NCBI RefSeq assembly: GCF_023205015.1
Contig: NZ_CP096258.1
Span: 1,674,001-1,738,000 of the forward strand
Length of the DNA: 64,000 nucleotides
Source of the DNA: Providencia rettgeri
GTDB taxonomy: Bacteria; Pseudomonadota; Gammaproteobacteria; Enterobacterales; Enterobacteriaceae
Reading direction: 5' to 3'
Shown: piece by piece, positions 1 to 7,830 of the stretch
Position numbering within the stretch: position 1 is the first letter of the stretch
Layout of the letters: the number at the start of each line of letters is the position of its first letter
Notes under the pieces: model-generated
Database searches by the model: none
What the model saw: only the letters and a program-made list of their open reading frames with translations
What the model was told of the DNA's origin: nothing
Translations under genes and position numbers: made by a program

Positions 1-1
1 T

Positions 2-163
2 GGTATTCAGCAAAGCGCGATTAATAAGGCGATAAAAACTAATCGAAAAATTTTCGTCATTAAAGTTGGTGGCGAAGTTGTCGGCGCAGAAGAGGTTAAG
101 CCTTTTCCTAACAAGCCTAACAGTGATTTTTATGCACCAGATACACAACATACCGATGCCTAA
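2..163 (+). CDS. cro: Cro-family repressor, C-terminal part (5' end outside window)
   Basis: The frame is open from the window edge and gives the last 53 residues. It contains a QSAINKAI helix followed by KIF, a short strand, then AEEVKPFP, which closely parallels lambda Cro (recognition helix, strand, EVKPFPSN tail). Cro is a small DNA-binding repressor that acts at the phage early operators. The stop overlaps the next start, as expected for an early rightward operon. The start lies outside the window. Confidence rests on the match of the C-terminal motif. Confidence 0.85.
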   Translation, partial: GIQQSAINKAIKTNRKIFVIKVGGEVVGAEEVKPFPNKPNSDFYAPDTQHTDA

Positions 164-410
164 GCATTACTTTCCTGATGACGCTAAGTGGATTCAGGAA
201 ATGTTATTGCAGCTGTCACCGAGTGCGAGAAACAGGGCGCTGGTGGCTTATTCCGAAGTGTATCAGGAGCATTGGGAATTAGAGCCAGTTTCATACCGCA
301 AAGACAACAAAGCGAGACATGAAGCGAACTCAAGACTAAGGCAGTACGTGAGACGTTATTCGAAGGCAATGCAAGGTTATACCTCAGCGCCGTTGTTGGT
401 TGGTCAGTAA
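156..410 (+). CDS. Small early phage protein of unknown function
   Basis: This 84-residue protein starts with MPKHYFPDDAKW. It is rich in charged residues, with an Arg/Lys-rich C-terminal half (RLRQYVRRYSKAM). The ATG at 156 overlaps the end of cro, so translation is probably coupled. Two upstream in-frame starts (66 and 132) would lie inside cro and lack a clear ribosome binding site. It sits where lambdoid phages carry CII or replication accessory genes, but I see no convincing HTH. I do not recognise the family. Confidence 0.6.
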   Translation: MPKHYFPDDAKWIQEMLLQLSPSARNRALVAYSEVYQEHWELEPVSYRKDNKARHEANSRLRQYVRRYSKAMQGYTSAPLLVGQ

Positions 411-465
411 TTTCATTAAGGGAGTATTCAGGGGTTAAGACGTTTAGCCGTCTAGACTGTTTTCT

Positions 466-527
466 GGGGAAGAGGGGAAAACTTTCTAGGGGGGTAAGGG
501 GGGTGATCTTTGAAAGGGGTGTTAGGG
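466..527 (+). other. G-tract cluster (possible G-quadruplex) upstream of replication genes
   Basis: Six runs of three to six G lie on the plus strand at 466-469, 474-477, 489-494, 498-503, 516-519 and 525-527, in otherwise AT-rich DNA. Spacers are 3 to 12 bases. This fits the pattern of G-quadruplex-forming DNA or RNA. It lies in the untranslated gap before the helicase and primase genes. The function is unknown. Confidence 0.5.
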
Positions 528-533
528 AAGGCA

Positions 534-644
534 CTGCCAAGGAAGGAGTTAGATCTTAAATATAGATCTCTATAGGGGTTATAAATACCACCAGCCGTTT
601 AGATGGCTAAATGATAAATATTCCAAAGGCTTCGTCCTTGGCAG
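534..644. repeat. Inverted repeat flanking the leader of the helicase gene
   Basis: CTGCCAAGGA at 534-543 is the exact reverse complement of TCCTTGGCAG at 635-644. The interval between them holds two AGATCT palindromes and an AT-rich run. The element ends 25 bases before the helicase start codon. It could be a long-range RNA stem, an operator pair or part of a replication origin. The sequence alone does not say which. Confidence 0.45.
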
Positions 645-669
645 GGTAGATTATTCAAGTGAGGAACGG

Positions 670-2238
670 ATGTTAAACATTACGCCAAATTTTGCACAGG
701 AACGCGGTTTAGCTATGTTGCGTGAACACTGGAAGCAAAACCGCACGTTTATGATTTATAGCCCAACAGGGAGTGGTAAAACAGGGTTAGCCGCATTTAT
801 CACAAACGGTTATATCAATCGCAATATGCGAGTTATGTTCTGTGCGCCATATACAAACCTGATCGCCCAAACATCTGAGCGTTTTCAAGAATATGGCATA
901 CCAATGGAAGAAATCGGATTTGTTTGGGCCAATCATCCCAATTATGACCCAACAAAATTAATCCAAATTGCCTCAGCAGATACGGTTATTCGTCGTGAGT
1001 TTCCTGACAACATTGATTTACTCATCATCGACGAGGCCCATTTACGCCGAAAGAAAATACTCGAAGTCATTCGTGATACAGACCTCAAAGTAATCGGGCT
1101 TTCTGGAACACCTTTTTCCCCATTTCTTGGTGAATATTACGAAAGGCTGATTAAACCTACGACGATGAAGGAGCTTATTCAGCGTGGGGATCTAAGTAAA
1201 TACGAATTTTACGCACCGACAAAACCAGATTTATCAAAAGTGAAATCAGTTCGTAGTGAGGAATTCGGTAGTGATTATAAAGAGGCTGAAATTGCTGAAA
1301 TTATGTCAGGTGCGGATTTGGTTGGCGACGTGGTTGATAACTGGCTGGCTAATGGTGAAAACCTACCAACGATCTGTTTTTGCGTCACTGTCAGCCATGC
1401 AAATTATGTCACTGTTGCTTTTAACCGATCAGGGGTAAATGCGGAAGTCATTACAGCTGATACGCCACATGATGAACGTCGAGTCATCATTCACCGTTTC
1501 GAACAGGGTGCAACCAAGATCATTGTTAATGTCGGAACGCTTGTCGCAGGTTTTGATAGTGATGTTCGTTGCATCATTTACGCCCGACCTACTAAATCAG
1601 AAATCCGCTGGGTGCAGTGTCTTGGTCGCGGATTACGTAAAGCGCCGGGCAAAGATAAATGTCTCATCTTTGATCATTCCGGTTCTGTCCATCGCTTAGG
1701 CTTTCCTGATGATATCGAATATGACGAATTGCCAAGCAAAAATGATGGCATGAAAGAGGTTAATAGTTTTCGTGAGCAAGAAAAACGCGAGAAGAAACCG
1801 AAAGAATGTACCTCATGCCACTACATGAAGCCTGCAGGTGTTTACGTTTGCCCTAAATGTGGATTTAAGCCACTCGCCGGGGAAGACGTAGAAGTCGATA
1901 CGACACGCAATATCAAAAAATTAGGTAAGACTGAAAAAGTTTACACCCAGCAAGAAAAGCAAAGTTTCTATTCCCAACTTAAATATTACCAAAACGTCAG
2001 AGCGGTTGAAGGCAAGCCGATTAGTGACGGGTGGGTAGGTCACACATTTAAAGAAAAGTTCGGTGTATTCCCCTATGGGCTACACAGCACTCCTCAAGAG
2101 ATTACACCAGAGGTTAGCAATTTTATTAAACATAAGCGGATCCGTTTCGTAAAAGGTCAGCAAAAAGCAAAAGAGCAGTTCGCTCGTATTAAAGGTCAGT
2201 TAAAAAATAACACACCACAGCAAGGAGCATTACTTTGA
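670..2238 (+). CDS. Phage superfamily 2 DEAD/DEAH helicase
   Basis: This 522-residue protein has Walker A PTGSGKT at residues 32-38, DEAH at 121-124, motif III SGT and a motif VI-like QCLGRGLRKAPG. These mark an SF2 ATP-dependent helicase with two RecA-like lobes. Near residues 380-396 there are two CxxC pairs (CTSC and CPKC), a probable zinc ribbon. It most likely unwinds DNA for phage replication, because the next gene is a TOPRIM primase that overlaps it by four bases. The start at 670 has GAGGAA upstream. Confidence 0.85.
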   Translation: MLNITPNFAQERGLAMLREHWKQNRTFMIYSPTGSGKTGLAAFITNGYINRNMRVMFCAPYTNLIAQTSERFQEYGIPMEEIGFVWANHPNYDPTKLIQIASADTVIRREFPDNIDLLIIDEAHLRRKKILEVIRDTDLKVIGLSGTPFSPFLGEYYERLIKPTTMKELIQRGDLSKYEFYAPTKPDLSKVKSVRSEEFGSDYKEAEIAEIMSGADLVGDVVDNWLANGENLPTICFCVTVSHANYVTVAFNRSGVNAEVITADTPHDERRVIIHRFEQGATKIIVNVGTLVAGFDSDVRCIIYARPTKSEIRWVQCLGRGLRKAPGKDKCLIFDHSGSVHRLGFPDDIEYDELPSKNDGMKEVNSFREQEKREKKPKECTSCHYMKPAGVYVCPKCGFKPLAGEDVEVDTTRNIKKLGKTEKVYTQQEKQSFYSQLKYYQNVRAVEGKPISDGWVGHTFKEKFGVFPYGLHSTPQEITPEVSNFIKHKRIRFVKGQQKAKEQFARIKGQLKNNTPQQGALL

Positions 2239-3215
2239 ATACAATTGAAGCCGCAAAAGGACAATGGGCAAAAATCTTTGCGCATTACGGGCTACCCCCT
2301 ATAACTGGGCGCAAACACTTTAAAGGCAAGTGTCCATTATGTGAGAGAAAAGGCAAGTTTCGTATTGATGATAAAAATGGGCTAGGTACATGGATTTGCA
2401 CCTGTGATTCGGGTACTGGCTTTCAATTACTGGAAAAAACACAAGGTAAGAGTTTTAAAGTTCTCGCTGATGAAGTGGACACGCTTCTTGGCAATCATCG
2501 AGAAAATATAGCACCTAAACCACAAACTAAAGATACCTCAATTGCAGGGTTTAGAGAGCGGATCATCAAGTGCTATTTAAACCTAAAATCACTGAAAGAT
2601 ACCTCAGCAGCGAAATATCTACACAATCGCGGTATCTATGAGCTGCCGAGTGAACAGGTTAAATTTTGTGATAAGCAACCCGTAAAACATAACCCTAACA
2701 GCTTTCAAGCGATATGGGCGCTTGCAACAGACTCAAAAGGGCAGCTCTGTTACCTGCATAGGACGTATTTAGAAGGCGATAAAAAAGCGCGGCTATCTCT
2801 GGTCAAACGAATGGATGCGCTACAGGAGGATAACTACTTAGAGTATGCAAGTTCCGTCGCTATTCGTATGTTCCCCGTAGCTTCAACGTTGGGAATTGCT
2901 GAAGGGATCGAAACTGCACTTTCCTGTAAGCAAATCTATGGCGTCAATACTTGGTCAACAATGAATGCGGGCCATATGGCAAAATTTGTCGCTCCAAAAG
3001 GTGTTAAGCATCTAATTGTCTTTGCGGATAACGATTGGAGTGCAACGGGCGAGGCGGCTGCTTATGAATGCGCCAGAAAAAACCTAGTGGCCAACAATGA
3101 TATTGAAAAAGTAAGCGTCAGATGGCCCGACTTAAACGATTTTAACGACATGCTCACACAAGGTTGTGACGCAAGAGAACGTGTTTTTATTCGGAAACAG
3201 AGAGAGGCGGCTTAA
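2235..3215 (+). CDS. Phage primase with zinc-binding and TOPRIM domains
   Basis: The 326-residue product has an N-terminal zinc motif (CPLC then CTCD, about residues 34-56), typical of phage primases. A C-terminal TOPRIM domain follows, with the conserved Glu in GIAEGIETALS and an FADND acidic motif. It should make RNA primers for phage DNA synthesis with the helicase encoded just upstream. I chose the TTG at 2235 because AAGGAG lies seven bases upstream and the TTGA overlap couples it to the helicase stop. Confidence 0.85.
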   Translation: MNTIEAAKGQWAKIFAHYGLPPITGRKHFKGKCPLCERKGKFRIDDKNGLGTWICTCDSGTGFQLLEKTQGKSFKVLADEVDTLLGNHRENIAPKPQTKDTSIAGFRERIIKCYLNLKSLKDTSAAKYLHNRGIYELPSEQVKFCDKQPVKHNPNSFQAIWALATDSKGQLCYLHRTYLEGDKKARLSLVKRMDALQEDNYLEYASSVAIRMFPVASTLGIAEGIETALSCKQIYGVNTWSTMNAGHMAKFVAPKGVKHLIVFADNDWSATGEAAAYECARKNLVANNDIEKVSVRWPDLNDFNDMLTQGCDARERVFIRKQREAA

Positions 3216-3598
3216 TGCGTGATATACAACAGGTTTTAGAACGATGGGGCGCGTGGGTCGCTGATAATAGTGAATCAGTCTATTGGCCATCAGTTGCGGC
3301 AGGATTCAGTGGACTAATACCAAATAAAGTTAAGTCTCGCCCTCAATGCTGTGAAGATGATGCCATGATTATTTCTAGCTGTATGGCCAAATTAAATCAG
3401 AAAGACAGCGAAATGCATGACTTACTTTTTGATTACTATGTTTTTGGCAAAACGTTTATGCAGCTCGCTTATGATAGGCATTGTTCAGATGGACATATAG
3501 GTAAAAAGCTACAAAAAGCAGAAGGTCAAATAGATGGGATGTTAATGATGCTCGATATCTTACTTGAAATGGATAAATATGTAGAAAAAATTACATGA
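3215..3598 (+). CDS. Antitermination protein Q
   Basis: This 127-residue protein resembles the phage 82-type Q family: ERWGAWVADN near the N-terminus, SRPQCCEDDAMII, then a helical segment (FMQLAYDRHCSDGHIGKKLQKAEG) with HTH character. Q proteins load onto RNA polymerase paused just after the late promoter so that it reads through terminators. It starts in a TAATG overlap with the primase stop. A candidate late promoter and a terminator follow immediately, the classical order Q - pR' - tR'. Confidence 0.85.
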   Translation: MRDIQQVLERWGAWVADNSESVYWPSVAAGFSGLIPNKVKSRPQCCEDDAMIISSCMAKLNQKDSEMHDLLFDYYVFGKTFMQLAYDRHCSDGHIGKKLQKAEGQIDGMLMMLDILLEMDKYVEKIT

Positions 3599-3603
3599 AA
3601 GGC

Positions 3604-3631
3604 TTTACGTACGTAAAAATGATGATATTGT
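3604..3631 (+). promoter_or_regulatory. Candidate late promoter (pR'-like)
   Basis: TTTACG at 3604-3609 and TATTGT at 3626-3631 are separated by 16 bases, just after the Q stop. A self-complementary TACGTACGTA overlaps the -35 side. The inference rests mainly on position: Q-dependent phages place the late promoter here and a terminator shortly after, as seen at 3667. The hexamers are only moderate matches to sigma70. Confidence 0.35.
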
Positions 3632-3666
3632 GATAAGACTGACATCAAGGTCAACTAGCTTATGAA

Positions 3667-3690
3667 CCTCGCCAACGGCGGGGTTTTTAT
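3667..3690 (+). terminator. Rho-independent terminator after Q (tR'-like)
   Basis: The stem CCTCGCC/GGCGGGG (3667-3673 with 3677-3683, one G-T pair) has a three-base loop and is followed by five T. It separates Q and the candidate late promoter from the cargo genes. It is probably read through by Q-modified polymerase. Confidence 0.75.
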
Positions 3691-3744
3691 TTGTGCTGGA
3701 TGTCTATAAATACATTAATTATTTTTTAGATATAGCGCTAAGTT

Positions 3745-3772
3745 TTGAACTGCCTTTGTTTGCCTTTATTTT
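3745..3772 (+). promoter_or_regulatory. Candidate promoter for the NdpA/membrane-protein cassette
   Basis: TTGAAC at 3745-3750 and TATTTT at 3767-3772 are spaced by 16 bases, about 100 bases before the GTG of the NdpA-like gene and downstream of the terminator at 3667. This would let the cassette be expressed from the lysogen. The AT-rich context raises the chance of a random match. Confidence 0.35.
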
Positions 3773-3871
3773 TTATGTGGTAACCTACGAAATAATTTGA
3801 GTTATGTGAATTGATGATTGAATCCACATAAGTCGATTGGTTAATTACGTTTTAAATTAAAGGAATTCGAT

Positions 3872-4888
3872 GTGGCCAATGATGAACCTATTGAAATCGA
3901 AGTAAGAAATGTAGTTGTTCATATTCTTAATAAAGAACAGCATGGTGATGCAAGTCAAACGCTTAGCCCTGCTATTAGCGCTGTAACTCCTGCATCGCAA
4001 AGGTTGATTGATGCTCTCTGCGAGCGCTATTCAGGAAGAACAGGTAAAGGTTATGGTCACTTTGAGGGAGATACAGATAATTATCCAATGGAAAGGATTG
4101 TTACTGATTATTTAAATGCTCCTGATTCATTCTATCAAATTTCAGTTCGCATGATGAATCATCTAGTTGATCGCTCTCAACAGGAGACCATGGCAACAGG
4201 AGGATACGTTCTGTTTTCTCATATTGTTATTGGGCAGCATGAACATATACTTATAGCCATGGTAAATGCTACAACCGGTTCAGCAATTACTGATAATTTT
4301 ATTATTGAAGATAGTGTATATTTAGATATTGCGAAGTTACGAGTTGCTGGCCGTATCGATATAACCGCTTGGCAGAATGGAGCTGAACGCTATATTAGTT
4401 TTCTTAAAGGGCAGACATCCGTTTCAAATTATTTCAAGCGATTCTTGGGATGCAATGATGTTTTAATAGCAAAACAAGAGTCTGAAAAGCTGAAAGAGGC
4501 TCTTCAGGCATTTGCTGTTGAGCAGGAGCTTGAAGGTGAAGAAAAAGAAAATTTTCTTGGTAGAGCTTTTGAGTATTTGAGAGACCTGAGTAAAGCTGAT
4601 GAGCCTTTAAATTTAGAGACTTTTGTCAATGCGATATGGCCACAGGATCCAGATACTTTATCGGCCAAATTATCATCAGAAGAATTTGAGTTATCCGATG
4701 GGTTTATCCCTGATGGTCGAGTAATTCGAGGGTTAGTTAGCTTCAAAGGGAAATCACAGTATTGGGAATTGAAGTTTGACCGAGCTGGCATAAATGATGG
4801 CTCAGTGGAATATAATGAAGAAAATAATGAAATTATCCTCAGAAATATTTCAGACGAGCTCCGGAAGATATTCTTAGATGAGGTTTAA
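3872..4888 (+). CDS. Nucleoid-associated protein, NdpA/YejK (NA37) family
   Basis: The 338-residue protein aligns by eye with E. coli YejK along its length. Shared landmarks include GYVLFSHI, YLDIAKLRVAGRIDIT, AERYISFLKG, YFKRFLG and the C-terminal EFELSDGFIPD. YejK is a 37-kDa nucleoid-associated protein. The GTG start at 3872 follows AAAGGAA. The gene lies in the Q-lysis interval of a prophage, not in its chromosomal place, so it is probably a cargo gene. It overlaps the next gene by one base (TAATG), so the two are likely made together. The cassette role, possibly in defence or host modulation, is inference. Confidence 0.8.
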   Translation: MANDEPIEIEVRNVVVHILNKEQHGDASQTLSPAISAVTPASQRLIDALCERYSGRTGKGYGHFEGDTDNYPMERIVTDYLNAPDSFYQISVRMMNHLVDRSQQETMATGGYVLFSHIVIGQHEHILIAMVNATTGSAITDNFIIEDSVYLDIAKLRVAGRIDITAWQNGAERYISFLKGQTSVSNYFKRFLGCNDVLIAKQESEKLKEALQAFAVEQELEGEEKENFLGRAFEYLRDLSKADEPLNLETFVNAIWPQDPDTLSAKLSSEEFELSDGFIPDGRVIRGLVSFKGKSQYWELKFDRAGINDGSVEYNEENNEIILRNISDELRKIFLDEV

Positions 4889-6102
4889 TGGTGAGCGGTT
4901 CAGTTTCATTTGAGCAACTTATAGAACTATATAGAAGAATTGAGTTTGTTGATAACTCAATGACAGTTTCTTTTTTGCTTGAAAAACAAACCGATTGCGA
5001 CTTTATAGCCCAGTTACTTGATGACGAGCAAAAGTATGGAATTATGCTTGATTCAGGGGATTTGGTTATAGGACAAACGCTTCGTTTAACTATTGGCTTG
5101 CCAAGAATGTCATTTGGGCGTTTTTTCCTTAATGTCAAGGAAATGCTACAGGCTCCTAAAAATCAGTGTACTGAGCTGGATAACTATTTTATTTTTGATA
5201 TTCAGTTTGCAAAAAAAGACACGGAAGTTCCGCAAGAGATAAAAAACTATAGGATGGTAATTAGTTTTTTATCTCTGCTAGAGGAAGGTTCTGCATATTT
5301 TGACAAAAGTACATATCAATATATTTTTCTAGGCACTGAGGTTTTCAAACTTTCTCCACGCTACTCTTATGAAACTATAAGAGACTTAGATAATGCATCT
5401 TTAGAAAACTTAATGTCATGTTTTAAAGAAGATACCCATAGAGAACAAAAATTAGATATTTTAGTTAAGAGTATTCAAGCGATTACTGAAGATATTGATG
5501 ATCAGGAGAAATTTGAATACATGCTGAACAACCTTCAAAAACTTAAGGAGCAGTTTTTAAAGGGGTATAAGATTTTTGCTTCAGGATTCTCATACGATAA
5601 GATCATGGATCAACTGCGTACTGCTAAAGTAGAAGAAATGGGGAAAATACATAAAGCATTTTCAGATATCCAAAATCACATACTTGGCATTCCAGTTGCC
5701 TCAATCATCGTTGCGACTCAGTTTAAAGAAGCATCGACATGGCAAGGGCAAGGAATAACCAATACTTTTATTTTATTAGGGTGTTTTATATTTATTTGTT
5801 TAGTTTTCTTGGTGTTATGCAACCAAAAACAAACTCTTAAGGCTATAAGTGAAGAGCTAGTACACAAGAAAAAACAAATAAACAAAGAGTATTCATTTAT
5901 TAAAGATGATATTGATGGCGTTTTTAAGTCAATAGATAGCCGACTGACTATACAACGTTGGGCATTCAGAGCTATAGGAGTTATATTGGTTGTAGGGCTG
6001 GTTTCGACAGTGCTTGCTTATATCTTAGTAACTAAGCCAGTTCTAGCTTATGTTACCGCTCATTGCAGTTGGTTTGCATCATTTGTAGAACTACTCAATT
6101 AA
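4888..6102 (+). CDS. Unknown membrane-anchored protein, partner of the NdpA-like gene
   Basis: This 404-residue protein is of no family I recognise. Residues 1-160 look like a globular alpha/beta domain. Residues 170-285 are mostly charged helices with possible coiled coil. Two hydrophobic segments lie at about 289-311 and 355-378, joined by a Lys-rich helical stretch. This predicts an inner-membrane protein with a large cytoplasmic N-terminal part. It is coupled to the NdpA-like gene by a TAATG overlap and closed by a strong terminator. Sensor/effector pairs of DNA-binding and membrane proteins are common in defence islands, but nothing here proves that. Confidence 0.75.
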   Translation: MVSGSVSFEQLIELYRRIEFVDNSMTVSFLLEKQTDCDFIAQLLDDEQKYGIMLDSGDLVIGQTLRLTIGLPRMSFGRFFLNVKEMLQAPKNQCTELDNYFIFDIQFAKKDTEVPQEIKNYRMVISFLSLLEEGSAYFDKSTYQYIFLGTEVFKLSPRYSYETIRDLDNASLENLMSCFKEDTHREQKLDILVKSIQAITEDIDDQEKFEYMLNNLQKLKEQFLKGYKIFASGFSYDKIMDQLRTAKVEEMGKIHKAFSDIQNHILGIPVASIIVATQFKEASTWQGQGITNTFILLGCFIFICLVFLVLCNQKQTLKAISEELVHKKKQINKEYSFIKDDIDGVFKSIDSRLTIQRWAFRAIGVILVVGLVSTVLAYILVTKPVLAYVTAHCSWFASFVELLN

Positions 6103-6126
6103 TAATCAATATCATCATTTTATGAC

Positions 6127-6151
6127 AAAGGTCACTTCGGTGGCCTTTTTT
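6127..6151 (+). terminator. Strong rho-independent terminator closing the cargo cassette
   Basis: A nine-base stem AAAGGTCAC/GTGGCCTTT (one G-T pair) with a stable TTCG tetraloop is followed by T residues. It ends the NdpA/membrane-protein unit 24 bases after the stop and precedes the lysis genes. Confidence 0.9.
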
Positions 6152-6189
6152 ATTATCTAAATATCGGGCACTCCGTAGGGGGTGAAATC

Positions 6190-6459
6190 ATGCGTATGGA
6201 TAAATATAGCAACGCAGCCTACGGTAGTGCTGGGCTTACAGCATTCTTTGCAAGCTTATCGCTTTATGAATGGGGTTTTATTATCGGGATGGCGTTCAGC
6301 ATCATCCTAGGCTTGGCGACTTTCTTCATGAATAGGCGGGAACAACGAAAGCGAACACGTTTATTTGAAGAACTCGTTAATAAAACCGACCCTCTAAACC
6401 CGTCAGCTACTGCACGAAAAGCCGCCGAACTTATGGCGAAAGCCCCTAAGGATATCTAA
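6190..6459 (+). CDS. Phage holin (S21-like)
   Basis: The 89-residue protein has one weak hydrophobic segment (about 9-26, rich in Ala, Gly and Ser), a strong one (about 28-46) and a basic tail (NRREQRKRTR). This is the layout of class II holins such as the phage 21 pinholin. It would collapse the membrane potential or open the membrane and so release the SAR endolysin encoded next. It starts after GGGGTGAA, and its stop overlaps the endolysin ATG. Confidence 0.8.
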   Translation: MRMDKYSNAAYGSAGLTAFFASLSLYEWGFIIGMAFSIILGLATFFMNRREQRKRTRLFEELVNKTDPLNPSATARKAAELMAKAPKDI

Positions 6460-6929
6460 TGTCACTCAAACAAAAACTAACTGTGCTTGTCAGCGCAGGG
6501 GCTACGGCTATCGCTTTAATAGTGATTGCTCATTTTGAAGGTGTTAGATATGAGCCTTATGAAGACGTGGGTGGTGTACTGACGGTTTGTTATGGCCACA
6601 CAGGAAAGGACATCATTCCTAATAAAGTTTACTCAAAAGATGAATGTAACGAATTGCTTGAGTCAGACTTTCAGCGCACTAAACAGCAGGTAGATAAGTT
6701 GGTTAAGGTGCCAACTGATGATTACACCAAAGCCGCGCTGTATTCATTTGCATTTAATGTTGGTACCGGCGCATTTGCTAAGTCAACAATGCTCAAAAAG
6801 CTAAATGCAGGTGACCAATATGGCGCATGTGAAGAACTGAAAAAGTGGGTTTACGCTGGTGGTAAGGTATGGCGTGGACTTGTAAATCGTCGAGAAGCGG
6901 AGGCAGCTATATGTCATGGAAGCCTATAG
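6459..6929 (+). CDS. SAR endolysin, GH24 lysozyme
   Basis: The 156-residue protein has an N-terminal Ala/Ile/Val segment (residues 7-24) that looks like a signal-arrest-release anchor. The T4-type catalytic triad follows at Glu27, Asp36 and Thr42, with the canonical spacing of nine and six residues. It cuts peptidoglycan glycan strands after release from the inner membrane. It is preceded by the holin (TAATG overlap) and followed by spanins. Cys44 next to the active site is a possible redox or caging residue. Confidence 0.9.
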   Translation: MSLKQKLTVLVSAGATAIALIVIAHFEGVRYEPYEDVGGVLTVCYGHTGKDIIPNKVYSKDECNELLESDFQRTKQQVDKLVKVPTDDYTKAALYSFAFNVGTGAFAKSTMLKKLNAGDQYGACEELKKWVYAGGKVWRGLVNRREAEAAICHGSL

Positions 6930-7093
6930 TGGCTGTAATTTTCTTTATGCTGCTTGCGATATCAATAATTGCTTTCGGTGCTTACCGTATGACAGATAAC
7001 ACATGCGGTATTGATAAAGTCAGTTTAGAAAAGCGTTGTCAAAAAGCTATCGATCACTACAAGGGTAGGCAGGTGAATTATGAAATTCGATAA
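6911..7093 (+). CDS. Small single-pass membrane protein in the lysis cassette
   Basis: This 60-residue protein is mainly one transmembrane helix (about residues 6-25) followed by a short tail with two Cys (NTCGIDKVSLEKRC). I chose the ATG at 6911 because GGAGG lies seven bases upstream. It overlaps the endolysin end and the Rz start. Small membrane proteins here are common in enterobacterial prophages. The function is not known, and a lysis accessory role is inferred from position only. Confidence 0.65.
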   Translation: MSWKPIVAVIFFMLLAISIIAFGAYRMTDNTCGIDKVSLEKRCQKAIDHYKGRQVNYEIR

Positions 7094-7601
7094 ATCATTC
7101 TGGCTATTCATTATGGTTGTTGGTCTAGGCTGGTGGGTTGTTACTGTTCACGATAACAACAAACTACTTGAAAAAGAGAATGAGAGACTACAAAAGGACA
7201 ATACAAATCAAAGCAAGATAATTGCCAGTCAATCATTTGAGTTTAACCGCATCAATCAGCTAACCAGTACAGCATACCGCAATGGGCTTCTATCTGAAGC
7301 GAAATCGCAGGAGAAAGTCATTGAATACCGAACCATTCTCAAGAAAGAGCCTACTTGTGATCTTGTTGTGCCTCAGTTTGTTACTGATGGGCTGCTCAAC
7401 TACACATACCGTTTACGAGCCAGCACCTTGTATGGAAATCCCGAGCGTATTGACGCAGCAGGTGTTGGTGCCATTACCGCCAGAAAATTAACATATTGTC
7501 AGGCTATCGAGTGGATAGATCCTTTATTGAAAACCATCGATAAAGCAAATACGCAACTTGAAGCCATAGAACAAGCAAAGAAAAAACCACAGGCTAATTA
7601 A
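7080..7601 (+). CDS. i-spanin Rz
   Basis: The 173-residue protein has an N-terminal anchor (about 6-22), then a long charged helical region (NKLLEKENERLQKDN). This matches the inner-membrane spanin subunit that joins outer-membrane Rz1 to fuse the membranes at lysis. Rz1 is nested in another frame inside it, the defining layout of Rz/Rz1 pairs. The start overlaps the preceding small gene. Confidence 0.8.
   Translation: MKFDKSFWLFIMVVGLGWWVVTVHDNNKLLEKENERLQKDNTNQSKIIASQSFEFNRINQLTSTAYRNGLLSEAKSQEKVIEYRTILKKEPTCDLVVPQFVTDGLLNYTYRLRASTLYGNPERIDAAGVGAITARKLTYCQAIEWIDPLLKTIDKANTQLEAIEQAKKKPQAN
7321..7491 (+). CDS. o-spanin Rz1, nested inside Rz
   Basis: The 56-residue lipoprotein lies entirely within Rz in another frame. 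A signal peptide (SLLVILLCLSLLLMGC) ends in a lipobox LMGC. The mature part is short and Pro-rich (EPAPC, PLPPEN). I prefer the TTG at 7321, which has AGGAG seven bases upstream. The frame also has an ATG at 7282 without a clear binding site. It would sit in the outer membrane and bind Rz. Confidence 0.75.
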   Translation: MNTEPFSRKSLLVILLCLSLLLMGCSTTHTVYEPAPCMEIPSVLTQQVLVPLPPEN

Positions 7602-7830
7602 CCTAATTCCCATGATGAGGAACGCGCCGCATTGTCGCTGTCTCATATGTTAGCTATGACCTATCTTCCTTATGTAGTGAGCGCATGCTGAGAATCAAAA
7701 ACAATGAATACCACCGTTTTGGTTATTTGTCGGGCATATCACAGTAACGTTTGCTGTGGGTAGAAGAAATGACGTGACTGCGGGAGAGACCGCATGAGTT
7801 TAATCTACATAATTAAAGGTATCCAATATA

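Noticed and set aside
184..540. Minus-strand 118-residue frame
   Set aside because: It runs antisense to the small early gene and through the G-rich tract; Pro/Leu-rich composition is what the reverse of G runs gives.
3872..6102. Kiwa-type defence pair
   Set aside because: Kiwa also couples a membrane protein to a DNA-binding protein, but protein sizes, membrane helix number and the clear YejK similarity do not fit KwaA/KwaB.
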